A DNA stretch of 64,000 nucleotides from assembly GCF_900111895.1 (NCBI RefSeq), contig NZ_FOKB01000008.1, forward strand, positions 1 through 64,000. Direction: 5' to 3'. Below the pieces are notes generated by a model. The model saw only the letters and a list, made by a program, of their open reading frames with translations, was not told where the DNA came from and searched no databases. This document shows, piece after piece, positions 41,214 to 49,586 of the stretch. The position numbers were made by a program, and so were the translations under genes. Every line of letters starts with the position of its first letter. Positions within the stretch are counted from its first letter, which is position 1. This DNA comes from Pseudomonas simiae (lineage in GTDB: Bacteria > Pseudomonadota > Gammaproteobacteria > Pseudomonadales > Pseudomonadaceae).

Positions 41214-42425
41214 ATGGCAGACCAAGGTTCGCCGCGCCGCTTTGCGCGCATAGATCGACTCCCCCCTTACGTTTTCAACATTACGGCCGAACTGAAGATG
41301 GCTGCGCGTCGGCGCGGCGAAGACATCATCGACCTGAGCATGGGCAACCCTGACGGCCCCACGCCACCGCACATTGTCGAAAAACTCGTGCAAGTCGCCC
41401 AGCGTGAAGACACCCACGGTTACTCCACGTCCAAAGGCATTCCGCGTCTGCGCCGGGCGATTTCGCGTTGGTACAAAGACCGCTATGAAGTGGACATTGA
41501 CCCCGAATCGGAAGCCATCGTCACCATCGGCTCCAAGGAAGGCCTGGCGCACTTGATGCTGGCCACACTGGACCAGGGCGACACCGTACTGGTGCCCAAC
41601 CCGAGCTACCCGATCCACATCTACGGTGCGGTGATTGCCGGCGCCCAGGTGCGTTCGGTGCCGCTGGTGCCTGGCGTGGATTTCTTCGCGGAGCTGGAAC
41701 GGGCCATTCGCGGCTCGATTCCCAAGCCGAAGATGATGATCCTGGGCTTTCCGTCCAACCCGACCGCGCAATGCGTGGAACTGGACTTCTTCGAACGTGT
41801 GATCGCCCTGGCCAAGCAATACGACGTGCTGGTGATCCACGACCTGGCCTACGCCGACATCGTCTACGACGGCTGGAAAGCCCCGTCGATCATGCAAGTG
41901 CCGGGTGCCAAGGACATTGCGGTGGAATTTTTCACCCTGTCCAAGAGCTACAACATGGCCGGCTGGCGCATTGGTTTCATGGTGGGTAACCCGGAATTGG
42001 TCAACGCCCTGGCGCGCATCAAGAGCTACCACGACTACGGCACCTTCACCCCGCTGCAAGTGGCGGCGATTGCCGCGCTGGAAGGCGACCAACAGTGCGT
42101 GAAAGACATCGCCGAGCAGTACCGCCAGCGCCGCAATGTTCTGGTCAAAGGCCTGCATGAGTTGGGCTGGATGGTGGAGAACCCGAAGGCGTCGATGTAC
42201 GTCTGGGCGAAGATTCCAGAGCAATATGCCGCCCTGGGTTCGCTGGAGTTTGCCAAGAAGCTGCTGCTGGAAGCCAAGGTGTGTGTGTCGCCAGGCATCG
42301 GCTTTGGCGAGTATGGTGATGACCATGTGCGCTTTGCACTGATCGAAAACCAGGACCGGATTCGCCAGGCGGTACGCGGTATTCGCGGGATGTTCCGGGC
42401 AGATGGGCTGACCCCTAAAGCCTGA
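41214..42425 (+). CDS. alaC: Alanine-synthesising aminotransferase
   Basis: 403 residues from the ATG at 41214 (GAGG upstream); the open frame runs further up but without similarity. Fold type I class I/II aminotransferase: IIDLSMGNPDGPTPPHIVE, YPIHIYGAVIAGA, FPSNPTAQCVE, HDLAYADIVYDG and the PLP-lysine in TLSKSYNMAGWRIGF, with the final Arg region DDHVRFALIENQDRI. It matches AlaC/YfdZ closely in length and motifs: glutamate plus pyruvate to alanine plus 2-oxoglutarate. Confidence 0.9.
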   Translation: MADQGSPRRFARIDRLPPYVFNITAELKMAARRRGEDIIDLSMGNPDGPTPPHIVEKLVQVAQREDTHGYSTSKGIPRLRRAISRWYKDRYEVDIDPESEAIVTIGSKEGLAHLMLATLDQGDTVLVPNPSYPIHIYGAVIAGAQVRSVPLVPGVDFFAELERAIRGSIPKPKMMILGFPSNPTAQCVELDFFERVIALAKQYDVLVIHDLAYADIVYDGWKAPSIMQVPGAKDIAVEFFTLSKSYNMAGWRIGFMVGNPELVNALARIKSYHDYGTFTPLQVAAIAALEGDQQCVKDIAEQYRQRRNVLVKGLHELGWMVENPKASMYVWAKIPEQYAALGSLEFAKKLLLEAKVCVSPGIGFGEYGDDHVRFALIENQDRIRQAVRGIRGMFRADGLTPKA

Positions 42426-42455
42426 CCCAATTTCCCCGAAGAAATGCGCTCAAAC

Positions 42456-42547
42456 ATGTGGGAAGGGGCTTGCCCCCGATGGCAGTGGTTCAGTCACCGG
42501 ATGCAATGACTGACACTCTGCTATCGGGGGCAAGCCCCCTCCCACAT
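42456..42547. repeat. Inverted pair of TGTGGGAGGGGGCTTGCCCCCGAT units
   Basis: Left arm ATGTGGGAAGGGGCTTGCCC begins at 42456; the right arm, ending at 42547, is ATCGGGGGCAAGCC followed by CCCTCCCACAT. Inner GTTCAGTCA/TGACTGAC also pairs. Lies between convergent alaC and gntP. Confidence 0.9.
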
Positions 42548-42583
42548 TTGATTGGGTGACCCCATGGGATGCTGCGGTGTGGC

Positions 42584-43936
42584 TTACACCACCAACGACA
42601 GCAACATGATGAAGATCAACGCCACGACGGACAGAATGGTCTCCATCGCCGTCCAGGTCTTGAACGTCTCGGCCACGGTCATGTTGAAGTACTGCTTCAC
42701 CAGCCAGAACCCCGCATCGTTGACGTGAGACAGGATCAACGAACCCGCCCCCGTCGCCAACACCAGCAGCTCACGGTTGACGCCCGGAATCATCCCTACT
42801 ACTGGCACCACAATGCCCGCGCCGGTAATGGTCGCCACCGTGGCTGAACCGGTCGCCACACGAATCACTGCCGCCACCAGCCACGCCAGCAGGATCGGAT
42901 TGATCTGCGCGTTCACCGCCATATGGCCGATCACGTCACCCACGCCGCTGGTCACCAGCATCTGCTTGAAGCCACCACCGGCGCCGATGATCAGGATGAT
43001 CGCCGCGGTCGGCGCCAGGCTGGCGTCGAGTAGCTTGAGGATCTGCTTGGAGTGGATGCCCTGGCGATGGCCAAAGGTGTACAGCGACAGCAACAGGGCC
43101 AGCAGCAAGGCGGTGATCGGGTGACCGATCATGTCCATCCAGTTGCGTACCACGTTACCTTCGGCAAACGCGATGTCGGCGAAGGTCTTCAGCAGCATCA
43201 GGAACACCGGCAGCAGCACGGTGACCAGGGTGATGCCGAAGCTTGGCAGCGACTTGTTATCAGTCTCGCGGGCCAATTGATCGACCAGTTCCTGGGACGG
43301 GTTGCCCGGGATGTACTTGGCGATAAACGTACCGAAGATCGGACCGGCGATAATGGCGGTCGGCAAAGCGACGATCAGGCCGTACAGAATGGTCTTGCCG
43401 ATATCCGCGCCAAACACGCCGATGGCCAGCAGCGGCCCCGGATGTGGTGGTACCAGGCCATGCACCGCCGACAGGCCGGCGAGCAGCGGGATGCCGATCT
43501 TGATCAGCGACACGCCGGTGCGGCGCGCGACGATAAACACCAGCGGGATCAGCAGCACAAAGCCGATCTCGAAGAACAGCGGGATGCCCACCAGGAACGC
43601 GGCGAACATCATGGCCCACTGGACCTTCTCTTTGCCGAAGGCGCGGATCAAGGTTTGGGCGATCTGATCGGCACCGCCGGATTCGGCCATCATCTTGCCG
43701 AGCATCGTGCCCAGCGCAAGGATGATGCCGACAAAGCCGAGCACCCCGCCGAAGCCGTCCTGGAACGCCTTGATGATCTTGTCCACGGGCATGCCCGAGG
43801 TCAGGCCGAGGAAGCCGGCCGCGATGATCAGCGCGATGAACGGGTGCACCTTGAACTTGGTGATCAGAACGATCAACCCGATGATGGTAACGACTGCATC
43901 TAGCAGTAGGTAGGACTCGTGGGACATGCCAAACAT
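42584..43936 (-). CDS. gntP: Gluconate:H+ symporter, GntP family
   Basis: 450 residues, almost entirely hydrophobic (12 or more segments). GntP family landmarks: HPFIALIIAAGFLGLTSGMP, GFGGVLGFVGIILALGTMLGKMMAESGGADQIA, GLVPPHPGPLLAIGVFGADIGKTI and GSATVATITGAGIV. AGGAGAG precedes the ATG. It takes up gluconate. Downstream of gntK and preceded by a GntR operator at 43994-44009, so it may be both co-transcribed and separately controlled. Confidence 0.93.
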   Translation of the reverse strand: MFGMSHESYLLLDAVVTIIGLIVLITKFKVHPFIALIIAAGFLGLTSGMPVDKIIKAFQDGFGGVLGFVGIILALGTMLGKMMAESGGADQIAQTLIRAFGKEKVQWAMMFAAFLVGIPLFFEIGFVLLIPLVFIVARRTGVSLIKIGIPLLAGLSAVHGLVPPHPGPLLAIGVFGADIGKTILYGLIVALPTAIIAGPIFGTFIAKYIPGNPSQELVDQLARETDNKSLPSFGITLVTVLLPVFLMLLKTFADIAFAEGNVVRNWMDMIGHPITALLLALLLSLYTFGHRQGIHSKQILKLLDASLAPTAAIILIIGAGGGFKQMLVTSGVGDVIGHMAVNAQINPILLAWLVAAVIRVATGSATVATITGAGIVVPVVGMIPGVNRELLVLATGAGSLILSHVNDAGFWLVKQYFNMTVAETFKTWTAMETILSVVALIFIMLLSLVV

Positions 43937-43993
43937 GGGGGGTCTCTCCTGTTTGTTGTTGTTATTAAAGCGGGTGTTGAATTTCCTGCCGGG

Positions 43994-44009
43994 GATAGCG
44001 CTATCTTTT
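43994..44009. promoter_or_regulatory. GntR operator upstream of gntP
   Basis: GATAGCGCTATC is a perfect 12-base palindrome followed by TTTT. Read on the minus strand it gives AAAAGATAGCGCT, close to the AC-N-AAG-N-TAGCGCT operator described for P. aeruginosa GntR. Confidence 0.75.
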
Positions 44010-44020
44010 CCGGCAAAAAA

Positions 44021-44554
44021 TTAATGAGTAGGTTCAAAGCCGTGTTGCAGCCACCAGGCGTGTGTCTGCTCGGCCAATGCCTCGACGCTGTCTTCACTGG
44101 CGTTGAGGGCCAGGGTCAGCGGCTCGCCTTTAGGCGATTCAAGGGTGGCGAACTGGCTGTCGATCAGGCTGGCTGGCATGAAATGGCCGGGGCGATGAGA
44201 CACACGGTCGGCGGCCACGGCGCGGGTCAGCTCCAGGAACACGAAACCCAGACCCGGCGCTGATTCGCGCAGGTGGTCGCGGTATTTCTTTTTGAGGGCG
44301 GAACAGGTGAGCACGGGGTGCTCGCCCGCTTTGAGCGAACGCCGCAGTTCATCGCAAAGGATGTCGAGCCAGCCGGCGCGGTCGTCGTCGTTGAGGGGGT
44401 GGCCGGCGCTCATCTTTTCGATATTGGCGGCAGGGTGAAAGCTGTCGCCTTCAATGGCAGTGGCACCGTTCAGGCGGCACAGGGCCTCGCTGACGCTGGA
44501 CTTGCCACAGCCGGAAACACCCATGATGACCAGGGCGGTAACAGGTTGACTCAT
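44021..44554 (-). CDS. gntK: Gluconokinase
   Basis: 177 residues from the ATG at 44554 (TGAGG upstream). P-loop GVSGCGKSS at about 12-20, then GDSFHPAANIEKMSAGHPLNDDDRAGWL, the gluconate-binding signature of GntK, then SALKKKYRDHLR and RPGHFMPASLIDSQFATLE. It phosphorylates gluconate to 6-phosphogluconate for the Entner-Doudoroff pathway. It heads the gntKP side of the divergent gluconate regulon. Confidence 0.94.
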   Translation of the reverse strand: MSQPVTALVIMGVSGCGKSSVSEALCRLNGATAIEGDSFHPAANIEKMSAGHPLNDDDRAGWLDILCDELRRSLKAGEHPVLTCSALKKKYRDHLRESAPGLGFVFLELTRAVAADRVSHRPGHFMPASLIDSQFATLESPKGEPLTLALNASEDSVEALAEQTHAWWLQHGFEPTH

Positions 44555-44571
44555 GAAACACCTCAGGACGC

Positions 44572-44588
44572 AGATAGCGCTACCTTTG
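44572..44588. promoter_or_regulatory. GntR operator in front of gntK
   Basis: AGATAGCGCTACCTTTG; on the minus strand CAAAGGTAGCGCTATCT, matching AAG-N-TAGCGCT. It lies 18 bases upstream of the gntK ATG, where a bound repressor would block the transcript. Confidence 0.75.
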
Positions 44589-44723
44589 CACGCTGTAAGG
44601 CTAGTGCAAAAACAGGCTTTTCCCGCGCCGTCTTGTCTTTTTTTATGGAGTGACGCGTGCATCCTCTCCAATCGTTTGAACCGGATCAGGCAACCCAGCG
44701 TTCAAGAATTTGCAGCCCTTTGG

Positions 44724-44741
44724 AGACAGCGCTACCTTAGT
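44724..44741. promoter_or_regulatory. GntR operator in front of gntR
   Basis: AGACAGCGCTACCTTAGT; on the minus strand it reads ACTAAGGTAGCGCT, an exact fit to AC-N-AAG-N-TAGCGCT. It sits 30 bases before the gntR ATG, implying autoregulation. Confidence 0.78.
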
Positions 44742-44770
44742 GCCTCGATTTTTGTTTGGCAAGCCGCCTG

Positions 44771-45799
44771 ATGACCTCCAAGAACGATAAAAAATTACGC
44801 ACCACGGGTCGCCCGACTCTTAACGAAGTCGCCCGCCTGGCCGGCGTCAGCCCGATTACCGCCTCACGCGCCCTGCGCGGCATCAGCACCGTGGCCACCG
44901 AACTGGTGGAAAAAGTGCAGCAGGCCGCCGCCGAACTCAAGTACGTGGTCAACCCTGCCGCCCGTGCACTGGCCTCGGCCCAGAGCCATTCGGTGGTGGT
45001 GTTGGTGCCGTCGCTGTCCAACCTGCTGTTTATCGAAACCCTTGAAGCCATCCACCAAGTGCTGCGTCCCAAGGGCTTTGAAGTGCTGATCGGCAACTCC
45101 CACTATTCCCGCGACGAAGAAGAAAACCTGCTGCGCAACTACATGGCCTACCAGCCACGGGGTTTGCTGCTGACCGGGTTTGATCGCACTGAAAGCGCCC
45201 GACGGATGGTCGAGGCCAGCAATGTGCCCTGCGTCTACATGATGGATCTGGACCCCAACGCCGGCGTGAACTGCGTAGGGTTCTCGCAACTCGCGGCGGG
45301 CGAGACGGCGGCGGCGCATTTGCTGTCCCGCGGGCGCAAGCGCCTGGCCTACATCGGTGCACAACTGGACCAGCGCACATTGCTGCGAGGCGAAGGTTTC
45401 CGCCGCGCACTGCAGCAGGCTGGACTGTACGACCCGGCGCTGGAATTGCTGACGCCGCGCCCTTCTTCCGTGGGACTGGGTGGCGAGTTGTTTTTACAGT
45501 TGCTGGCGGCTCATCCGGACGTAGACGCGATCTTCTTCGGCAACGACGACCTGGCCCAGGGCGCGCTGCTGGAAGCCCTGCGCCATGGCATCAAAGTACC
45601 GGAGCGTGTGGCAGTGCTGGGGTTCAACGACTTGCCGGCATCCTCGTTCATGGTGCCGCGCCTGAGCAGCATCAGTACTCCGCGTGAGGCGATCGGTCGG
45701 CGGGCGGCAGAACATTTGTTGACGATCATGGCAGGTAACAAGATCGCCAAGCCGGTGGTGGACATGGGGTTTGAGTTGCAGGTGCGCGAGAGTACGTAG
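44771..45799 (+). CDS. gntR: Gluconate repressor, LacI family
   Basis: 342 residues from the ATG at 44771. LacI-type helix-turn-helix at about 13-60 (RPTLNEVARLAGVSPITASRALRG) and a hinge with NPAARALAS, then a periplasmic-binding-protein-like effector domain ending GRRAAEHLL. Divergent from gntK; three matching operators lie in front of gntR, gntK and gntP. Gluconate or 6-phosphogluconate is the expected inducer. Confidence 0.92.
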   Translation: MTSKNDKKLRTTGRPTLNEVARLAGVSPITASRALRGISTVATELVEKVQQAAAELKYVVNPAARALASAQSHSVVVLVPSLSNLLFIETLEAIHQVLRPKGFEVLIGNSHYSRDEEENLLRNYMAYQPRGLLLTGFDRTESARRMVEASNVPCVYMMDLDPNAGVNCVGFSQLAAGETAAAHLLSRGRKRLAYIGAQLDQRTLLRGEGFRRALQQAGLYDPALELLTPRPSSVGLGGELFLQLLAAHPDVDAIFFGNDDLAQGALLEALRHGIKVPERVAVLGFNDLPASSFMVPRLSSISTPREAIGRRAAEHLLTIMAGNKIAKPVVDMGFELQVREST

Positions 45800-45859
45800 G
45801 ACGCCTGTAGGAAGCGCCTGACATTGCGGTAAGCGCCTTGCCCGGTTGCCTACGCTTAC

Positions 45860-46114
45860 GTCAGAATCCGCCGGCTTGTGCGTCAGGGTGAGGGTCTCTA
45901 AGGTTGGCCGGTCGCTGAATGTCTCGGTGATCGGGTTTAGTAGCCCCGCTTCCTCACACAAGCTGCATGAACCTATCGATGCTTGATGGTGGCTGTGCGC
46001 AGGGCGCCTTCGGGTGCGCCGGGTTTGTGTGGGATACCGGTCTACTAACCTGCGTACAGCTGCCACCCTCGTTTAGTAGCGATCAGGTATCAGCCCAGAT
46101 CAGGTACGTCAATA
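45860..46114 (+). ncRNA. Structured non-coding leader of a DUF3077-type gene
   Basis: The 315-base gap 45800-46114 holds no gene but strong pairing potential. GGTGGCTGTGCGCAGG (45988-46003) pairs with 46049-46067 through about 16 bp with one 3-base bulge, and GGCGC/GCGCC (46003-46007, 46016-46020) closes a loop inside. GTTTAGTAGC occurs twice (45935-45944, 46071-46080), and the single CTACTAA at 46042-46048 can pair with either copy, allowing two alternative folds. It ends at the ATG of the small gene, so it may be its 5' leader or a separate RNA. Boundaries are approximate. Confidence 0.5.
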
Positions 46115-46345
46115 ATGCACAGCATCCCCACGCATACGCTCTTCACCGTCATCCCTGATACCCCCACCGAAACCCTGCTGATCAACAGCTACGAAACCGT
46201 GTGCTCCGTCAGCACCTTGCTGCTCGACCTGTCCGATGACCTCACCGGCAAGCACCGCGATGTAGCCCTGGCTATCCACCAACTGAGCGAGCTAAGTGTA
46301 TTGCTGGTAGGCAAGGCCATGGACCAGCACACACCATGCTGTTAA
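46115..46345 (+). CDS. DUF3077/DUF6124-type small protein
   Basis: 76 residues. It follows the small Pseudomonas family pattern: LFTVIPDTPTETLLINSYET, then a helical LLLDLSDDLTGKHRDVALAIHQLSELSVLLVGKAMD. No membrane segment or catalytic residue is visible; probably an all-helical bundle. The ribosome-binding site is weak (CAGG 11 bases upstream). Its long structured leader suggests post-transcriptional control. Function unknown. Confidence 0.78.
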   Translation: MHSIPTHTLFTVIPDTPTETLLINSYETVCSVSTLLLDLSDDLTGKHRDVALAIHQLSELSVLLVGKAMDQHTPCC

Positions 46346-46360
46346 GGCCTTACTCGAAAA

Positions 46361-46457
46361 AATGTGGGAGGGGGCTTGCCCCCGATAGCGGTGGGTCAGT
46401 CAACTTACAGGTAGCTGACCCACTGCAATCGGGAGCAAGCCCCCTCCCACATTTTTT
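46361..46457. repeat. Inverted pair of TGTGGGAGGGGGCTTGCCCCCGAT units
   Basis: Left arm from 46361 (AATGTGGGAGGGGGCTTGCC) and right arm ending at 46457 (GGGAGCAAGCCCCCTCCCAC and on) are inverted copies; inner GGGTCAGT.../AGCTGACCC also pairs. It may terminate the DUF3077-type transcript. Confidence 0.9.
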
Positions 46458-46514
46458 AACCATGCCCGCTTGCGCCCTGCTAGATTGGCTGCTCTCCACT
46501 GCCAGGGAAGCACC

Positions 46515-47147
46515 ATGGGACACTCACTGAAAATCTTGGGCCGTACGTCCTCCATCAACGTGCGTAAAGTGCTCTGGACCTGCCAGGAACTCGGCATCGA
46601 CTACCAGCGCGAAGACTGGGGCATCGGCTTCAAGCCCACCCAGTCCGCCGAGTTCCTGGCCCTAAACCCCAACGCCCAAGTGCCGGTGCTGATCGACGAC
46701 CATGGCGTGCTATGGGAGTCCAACACCATTTGCCGGTACCTCGTCAGCCTTTACCAACGCCACGACCTGCTCCCCGCCGAACCCGCGCCACGGGCCCGGG
46801 TGGAGCAATGGATGGACTGGCAAGCTACCGAACTCAACCCGTCCTGGGGCTACGCGTTCCACGCGCTGGTGCGCCAGAACCCGGATTATCAGGACCCGCA
46901 GCGCATCCAGGCCGGCGTGCAAGCCTGGAACGACAAGATGGGCCTGCTGGAGCAACAGCTGAGCAAGACCGGCGCCTACGTAACCGGCGATGAGTTCACC
47001 CTGGCAGACATCCTCGTCGGCCTCTCCGTACACCGCTGGCGCAACGCCCCTCTGGCGCATCCGCCCTACCCCGCGGTGGAGGCGTATTACTTGCGCCTCA
47101 GCCAGCGCCCTGGCTTCAAGACCTTCGCGCTCGACGGCCATAACTAA
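46515..47147 (+). CDS. Glutathione S-transferase
   Basis: 210 residues from the ATG at 46515. The N-terminal thioredoxin-like domain has ILGRTSSINVRKVLWTCQELGIDYQ (Ser13/Asn-type active site), NPNAQVPVLIDDHGVLWESNTICRYL with the cis-Pro and glutathione-binding ES, and a helical C-terminal domain with FTLADILVGL. Soluble, acts in glutathione conjugation or reduction. It lies 14 bases upstream of the SDR-like gene, probably co-transcribed. Substrate unknown. Confidence 0.9.
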   Translation: MGHSLKILGRTSSINVRKVLWTCQELGIDYQREDWGIGFKPTQSAEFLALNPNAQVPVLIDDHGVLWESNTICRYLVSLYQRHDLLPAEPAPRARVEQWMDWQATELNPSWGYAFHALVRQNPDYQDPQRIQAGVQAWNDKMGLLEQQLSKTGAYVTGDEFTLADILVGLSVHRWRNAPLAHPPYPAVEAYYLRLSQRPGFKTFALDGHN

Positions 47148-47161
47148 AACAAGGATTACGC

Positions 47162-47899
47162 GTGAAAGGACTCAACATATTGCTCACCGGCGCCTGCGGC
47201 AGAATCGGCAAGACGTTTTTCGACGCCTCGAAAGACCGTTACCGCTTCACCCTCACCGACCGCATGGCGCCGGATTTTGACCTGGGCGAGCACCGCTTCG
47301 TACACGCCGACCTCAGCGATAAATCCAGCCTGGCGACCCTGCTCGAAGGCATCGACGTAATCGTGCACCTATCGGGCATCCCCCACGCCAGCGCCTCGTT
47401 CGAAGAACTGTTGCCCAATAACATCCTCGCCACCACTTACCTGTTCGAAGCCGCCGTGGCCGCCGGGGTCAAGCGCCTGGTGTTCGCCAGCAGCGCGCAA
47501 ACCATCGAAGGCTACCCGGTGGACCGCCAGATCACGCCCGGCATGCCGGTGATGCCCGCCAACCTGTACGGCGTGAGCAAATGCTACGGCGAGGCACTCT
47601 GCGGTTACTACGCCGCCAAAACCCCGCTGTCGACCATTGCCCTGCGCATCGGTGCCTTTGAATTCCCCGAAACCCATGACCTGAACAACGCCCGTGACCT
47701 CAGCGCCTGGCTCAGCCCACGGGATGCGGTGCAGTTGCTGCAACGTGCGGTGGAAACCGAGGGGGTAAAACACCTGATCGCCCATGGGATTTCCAATAAC
47801 CGTTTCAAGCGGCTGGATTTGAGCGAAACCACCCGAGTACTGGGCTATCAACCGGTAGACGATGCCTTTGCGACTTTCGAGATCCCCATCAGCTACTGA
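47162..47899 (+). CDS. Extended SDR, uronate dehydrogenase-like
   Basis: 245 residues, GTG start. NAD-binding GACGRIGKTF (about 10-19), VHLSGIPHASASFEELLPNNILATTYLFEAA, Ser/Ala in FASSAQTI, and the catalytic YGVSKCYGEALC near 140; then LRIGAFEFPE. The layout and length match uronate dehydrogenase (Udh), which oxidises uronates to lactones. An MFS transporter gene follows, which fits sugar-acid uptake. Substrate by resemblance only. Confidence 0.82.
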   Translation: MKGLNILLTGACGRIGKTFFDASKDRYRFTLTDRMAPDFDLGEHRFVHADLSDKSSLATLLEGIDVIVHLSGIPHASASFEELLPNNILATTYLFEAAVAAGVKRLVFASSAQTIEGYPVDRQITPGMPVMPANLYGVSKCYGEALCGYYAAKTPLSTIALRIGAFEFPETHDLNNARDLSAWLSPRDAVQLLQRAVETEGVKHLIAHGISNNRFKRLDLSETTRVLGYQPVDDAFATFEIPISY

Positions 47900-48007
47900 A
47901 CCCGTCCGCCATAAAACCTTTGAAAAGAGAGTCTTTGCGCAATAATCCAGCGAATGAGCAACCAACCGGGCACAACTTCACACGCAGCGATTTCCGTTAG
48001 CCAGCTA

Positions 48008-48035
48008 AGATTCCAGGTCACTGCACCTGGAATCT
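48008..48035 (+). promoter_or_regulatory. 11-bp hairpin over the MFS gene's ribosome-binding site
   Basis: AGATTCCAGGT and ACCTGGAATCT form a perfect 11-bp inverted repeat around CACTGC. Its right arm holds GGAAT, the only Shine-Dalgarno-like sequence before the ATG at 48041. It may be an operator, an RNA switch on translation, or both. If translation instead starts at 47954 it would be coding. Confidence 0.5.
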
Positions 48036-48040
48036 CGCCC

Positions 48041-49453
48041 ATGTCCACACTCACCTCCACCACCGACGGCATCGACCCCATCCGCGCCGCCCACATCAGC
48101 GCCCGCATCGACCGCCTCCCCGCCGTCGCCACGGTCTGGCGCTTGGTAGCGTTGCTGTCCATCGGCGGCTTTTTCGAGCTGTATGACCTGTTCCAGACCG
48201 CTTATATCAGCCCTGGCCTGATCAGCGACGGGATTTTTCATACCGGCAGCGAGGGCGTATTCGGCTTTTCGGACCAGGCCGCCTTTGCCTCGGCAACCTT
48301 CCTCGGCCTGTTCCTTGGCGCCAGCCTGCTCAGCCCCATCGCCGACCGTTACGGCCGGCGGGCGATCTTCACCTTTGCGCTGGTCTGGTACACCGTCGCC
48401 ACGGTGTTGATGGGCATCCAGACGTCCGCCCTGGGCATCATCTGCATGCGCTTCCTGGTGGGCATTGGCCTGGGCATCGAGCTGGTGACCATCGATGCCT
48501 ACCTCTCGGAACTGGTGCCCAAGCGCATGCGCAGCTCGGCGTTTGCCTTTGCGTTCTTCATCCAGTTCCTGTCGGTACCGGCGGTGGCGTTGATGTCATG
48601 GTGGCTGGTGCCGCAAGCACCGTTCGGCGTATCGGGCTGGCGTTGGGTGGTGTTGTCGAGCGCAGTGTTTGCACTGTTTATCTGGCAATTGCGCAAGCGC
48701 TTGCCGGAATCACCGCGTTGGCTTGCGCAAAAGGGGCGTTTCGAAGAGGCCGGTGTGATCATGGACAGCCTCGAAGCGCGCTGTCAGAAGGATCATGGCA
48801 AACCCTTGGATGAGCCCGAGCCAGAAACCGTCAGCGTGCAGGGCAGCGGCCGCTTTGCCGATATCTGGCAACCGCCGTACCGCCGCCGCGCGTTGATGCT
48901 GATCGTGTTCCATGTGTTCCAGGCCATCGGCTTCTTCGGCTTTGGCAATTGGTTGCCGGCGTTGCTGTCGGGCCAAGGCGTCAGCGTGACCCACAGTTTG
49001 CTCTACGCCTTCATCATCACCCTCGCCTACCCCCTGGGGCCGTTGCTGTTCGTGAAGGTGGCCAACCGTTTTGAAAACAAATGGCAGATCGTCGGCTCGG
49101 CCCTGGGCGCAGTGATCTTCGGCAGCCTGTTTGCCTTGCAAACCACGGCGGTGGGTTTGGTGATCTGTGGGGTGATGATCACCTTCTGCAACGCCTGGCT
49201 GAGCTTCAGTTATCACTCGTACCAGAGCGAACTGTTCCCCACCAACATCCGCGCACGGGCGGTGGGGTTCTGCTATTCGTTCAGCCGCTTATCCACCGTG
49301 TTCAGCAGCCTGTTGATCGGCTTTATCCTCGAACACCTGGGCACACCGGGGGTGCTGGCGTTTATCGCCAGCAGCATGTTGATCGTGATGATCACCATCA
49401 GTTGGTTCGGGCCGCGTACGCGTAACCTGGCGCTGGAAAACATCGCCCATTAA
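48041..49453 (+). CDS. MFS transporter, sugar/metabolite:H+ symporter type
   Basis: 470 residues from the ATG at 48041; an upstream in-frame ATG at 47954 would add 29 residues but has no ribosome-binding site. Twelve membrane segments; signatures GGFFELYDLFQTAYISPGL, PIADRYGRRAIFTF, FLVGIGLGIELVTIDAYLSELVPKRMRS and LPESPRWL, and a second half with FGNWLPALLSGQG. It belongs to the sugar/metabolite:H+ symporter branch. It follows the Udh-like gene and may import its substrate. Confidence 0.87.
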   Translation: MSTLTSTTDGIDPIRAAHISARIDRLPAVATVWRLVALLSIGGFFELYDLFQTAYISPGLISDGIFHTGSEGVFGFSDQAAFASATFLGLFLGASLLSPIADRYGRRAIFTFALVWYTVATVLMGIQTSALGIICMRFLVGIGLGIELVTIDAYLSELVPKRMRSSAFAFAFFIQFLSVPAVALMSWWLVPQAPFGVSGWRWVVLSSAVFALFIWQLRKRLPESPRWLAQKGRFEEAGVIMDSLEARCQKDHGKPLDEPEPETVSVQGSGRFADIWQPPYRRRALMLIVFHVFQAIGFFGFGNWLPALLSGQGVSVTHSLLYAFIITLAYPLGPLLFVKVANRFENKWQIVGSALGAVIFGSLFALQTTAVGLVICGVMITFCNAWLSFSYHSYQSELFPTNIRARAVGFCYSFSRLSTVFSSLLIGFILEHLGTPGVLAFIASSMLIVMITISWFGPRTRNLALENIAH

Positions 49454-49586
49454 CGGCAATGGCTGGCCGCCTGCGGGACATTGTTTGCCGCAACGGCCAC
49501 GCTATCCCCAATAAAACCGGGCACCTGGCACCCGGCACGCTATTTGCTCCAGCTGTGGCACAGAACATTTCCACAGGTGACCGATC

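Noticed and set aside
41103..42326. 407-codon minus-strand frame opposite alaC
   Set aside because: Antisense shadow of a clear aminotransferase; no ribosome-binding site, no domain.
45860..46114. Retron or group II intron RNA
   Set aside because: No reverse-transcriptase gene is nearby and no domain V or branching guanosine arrangement could be recognised.
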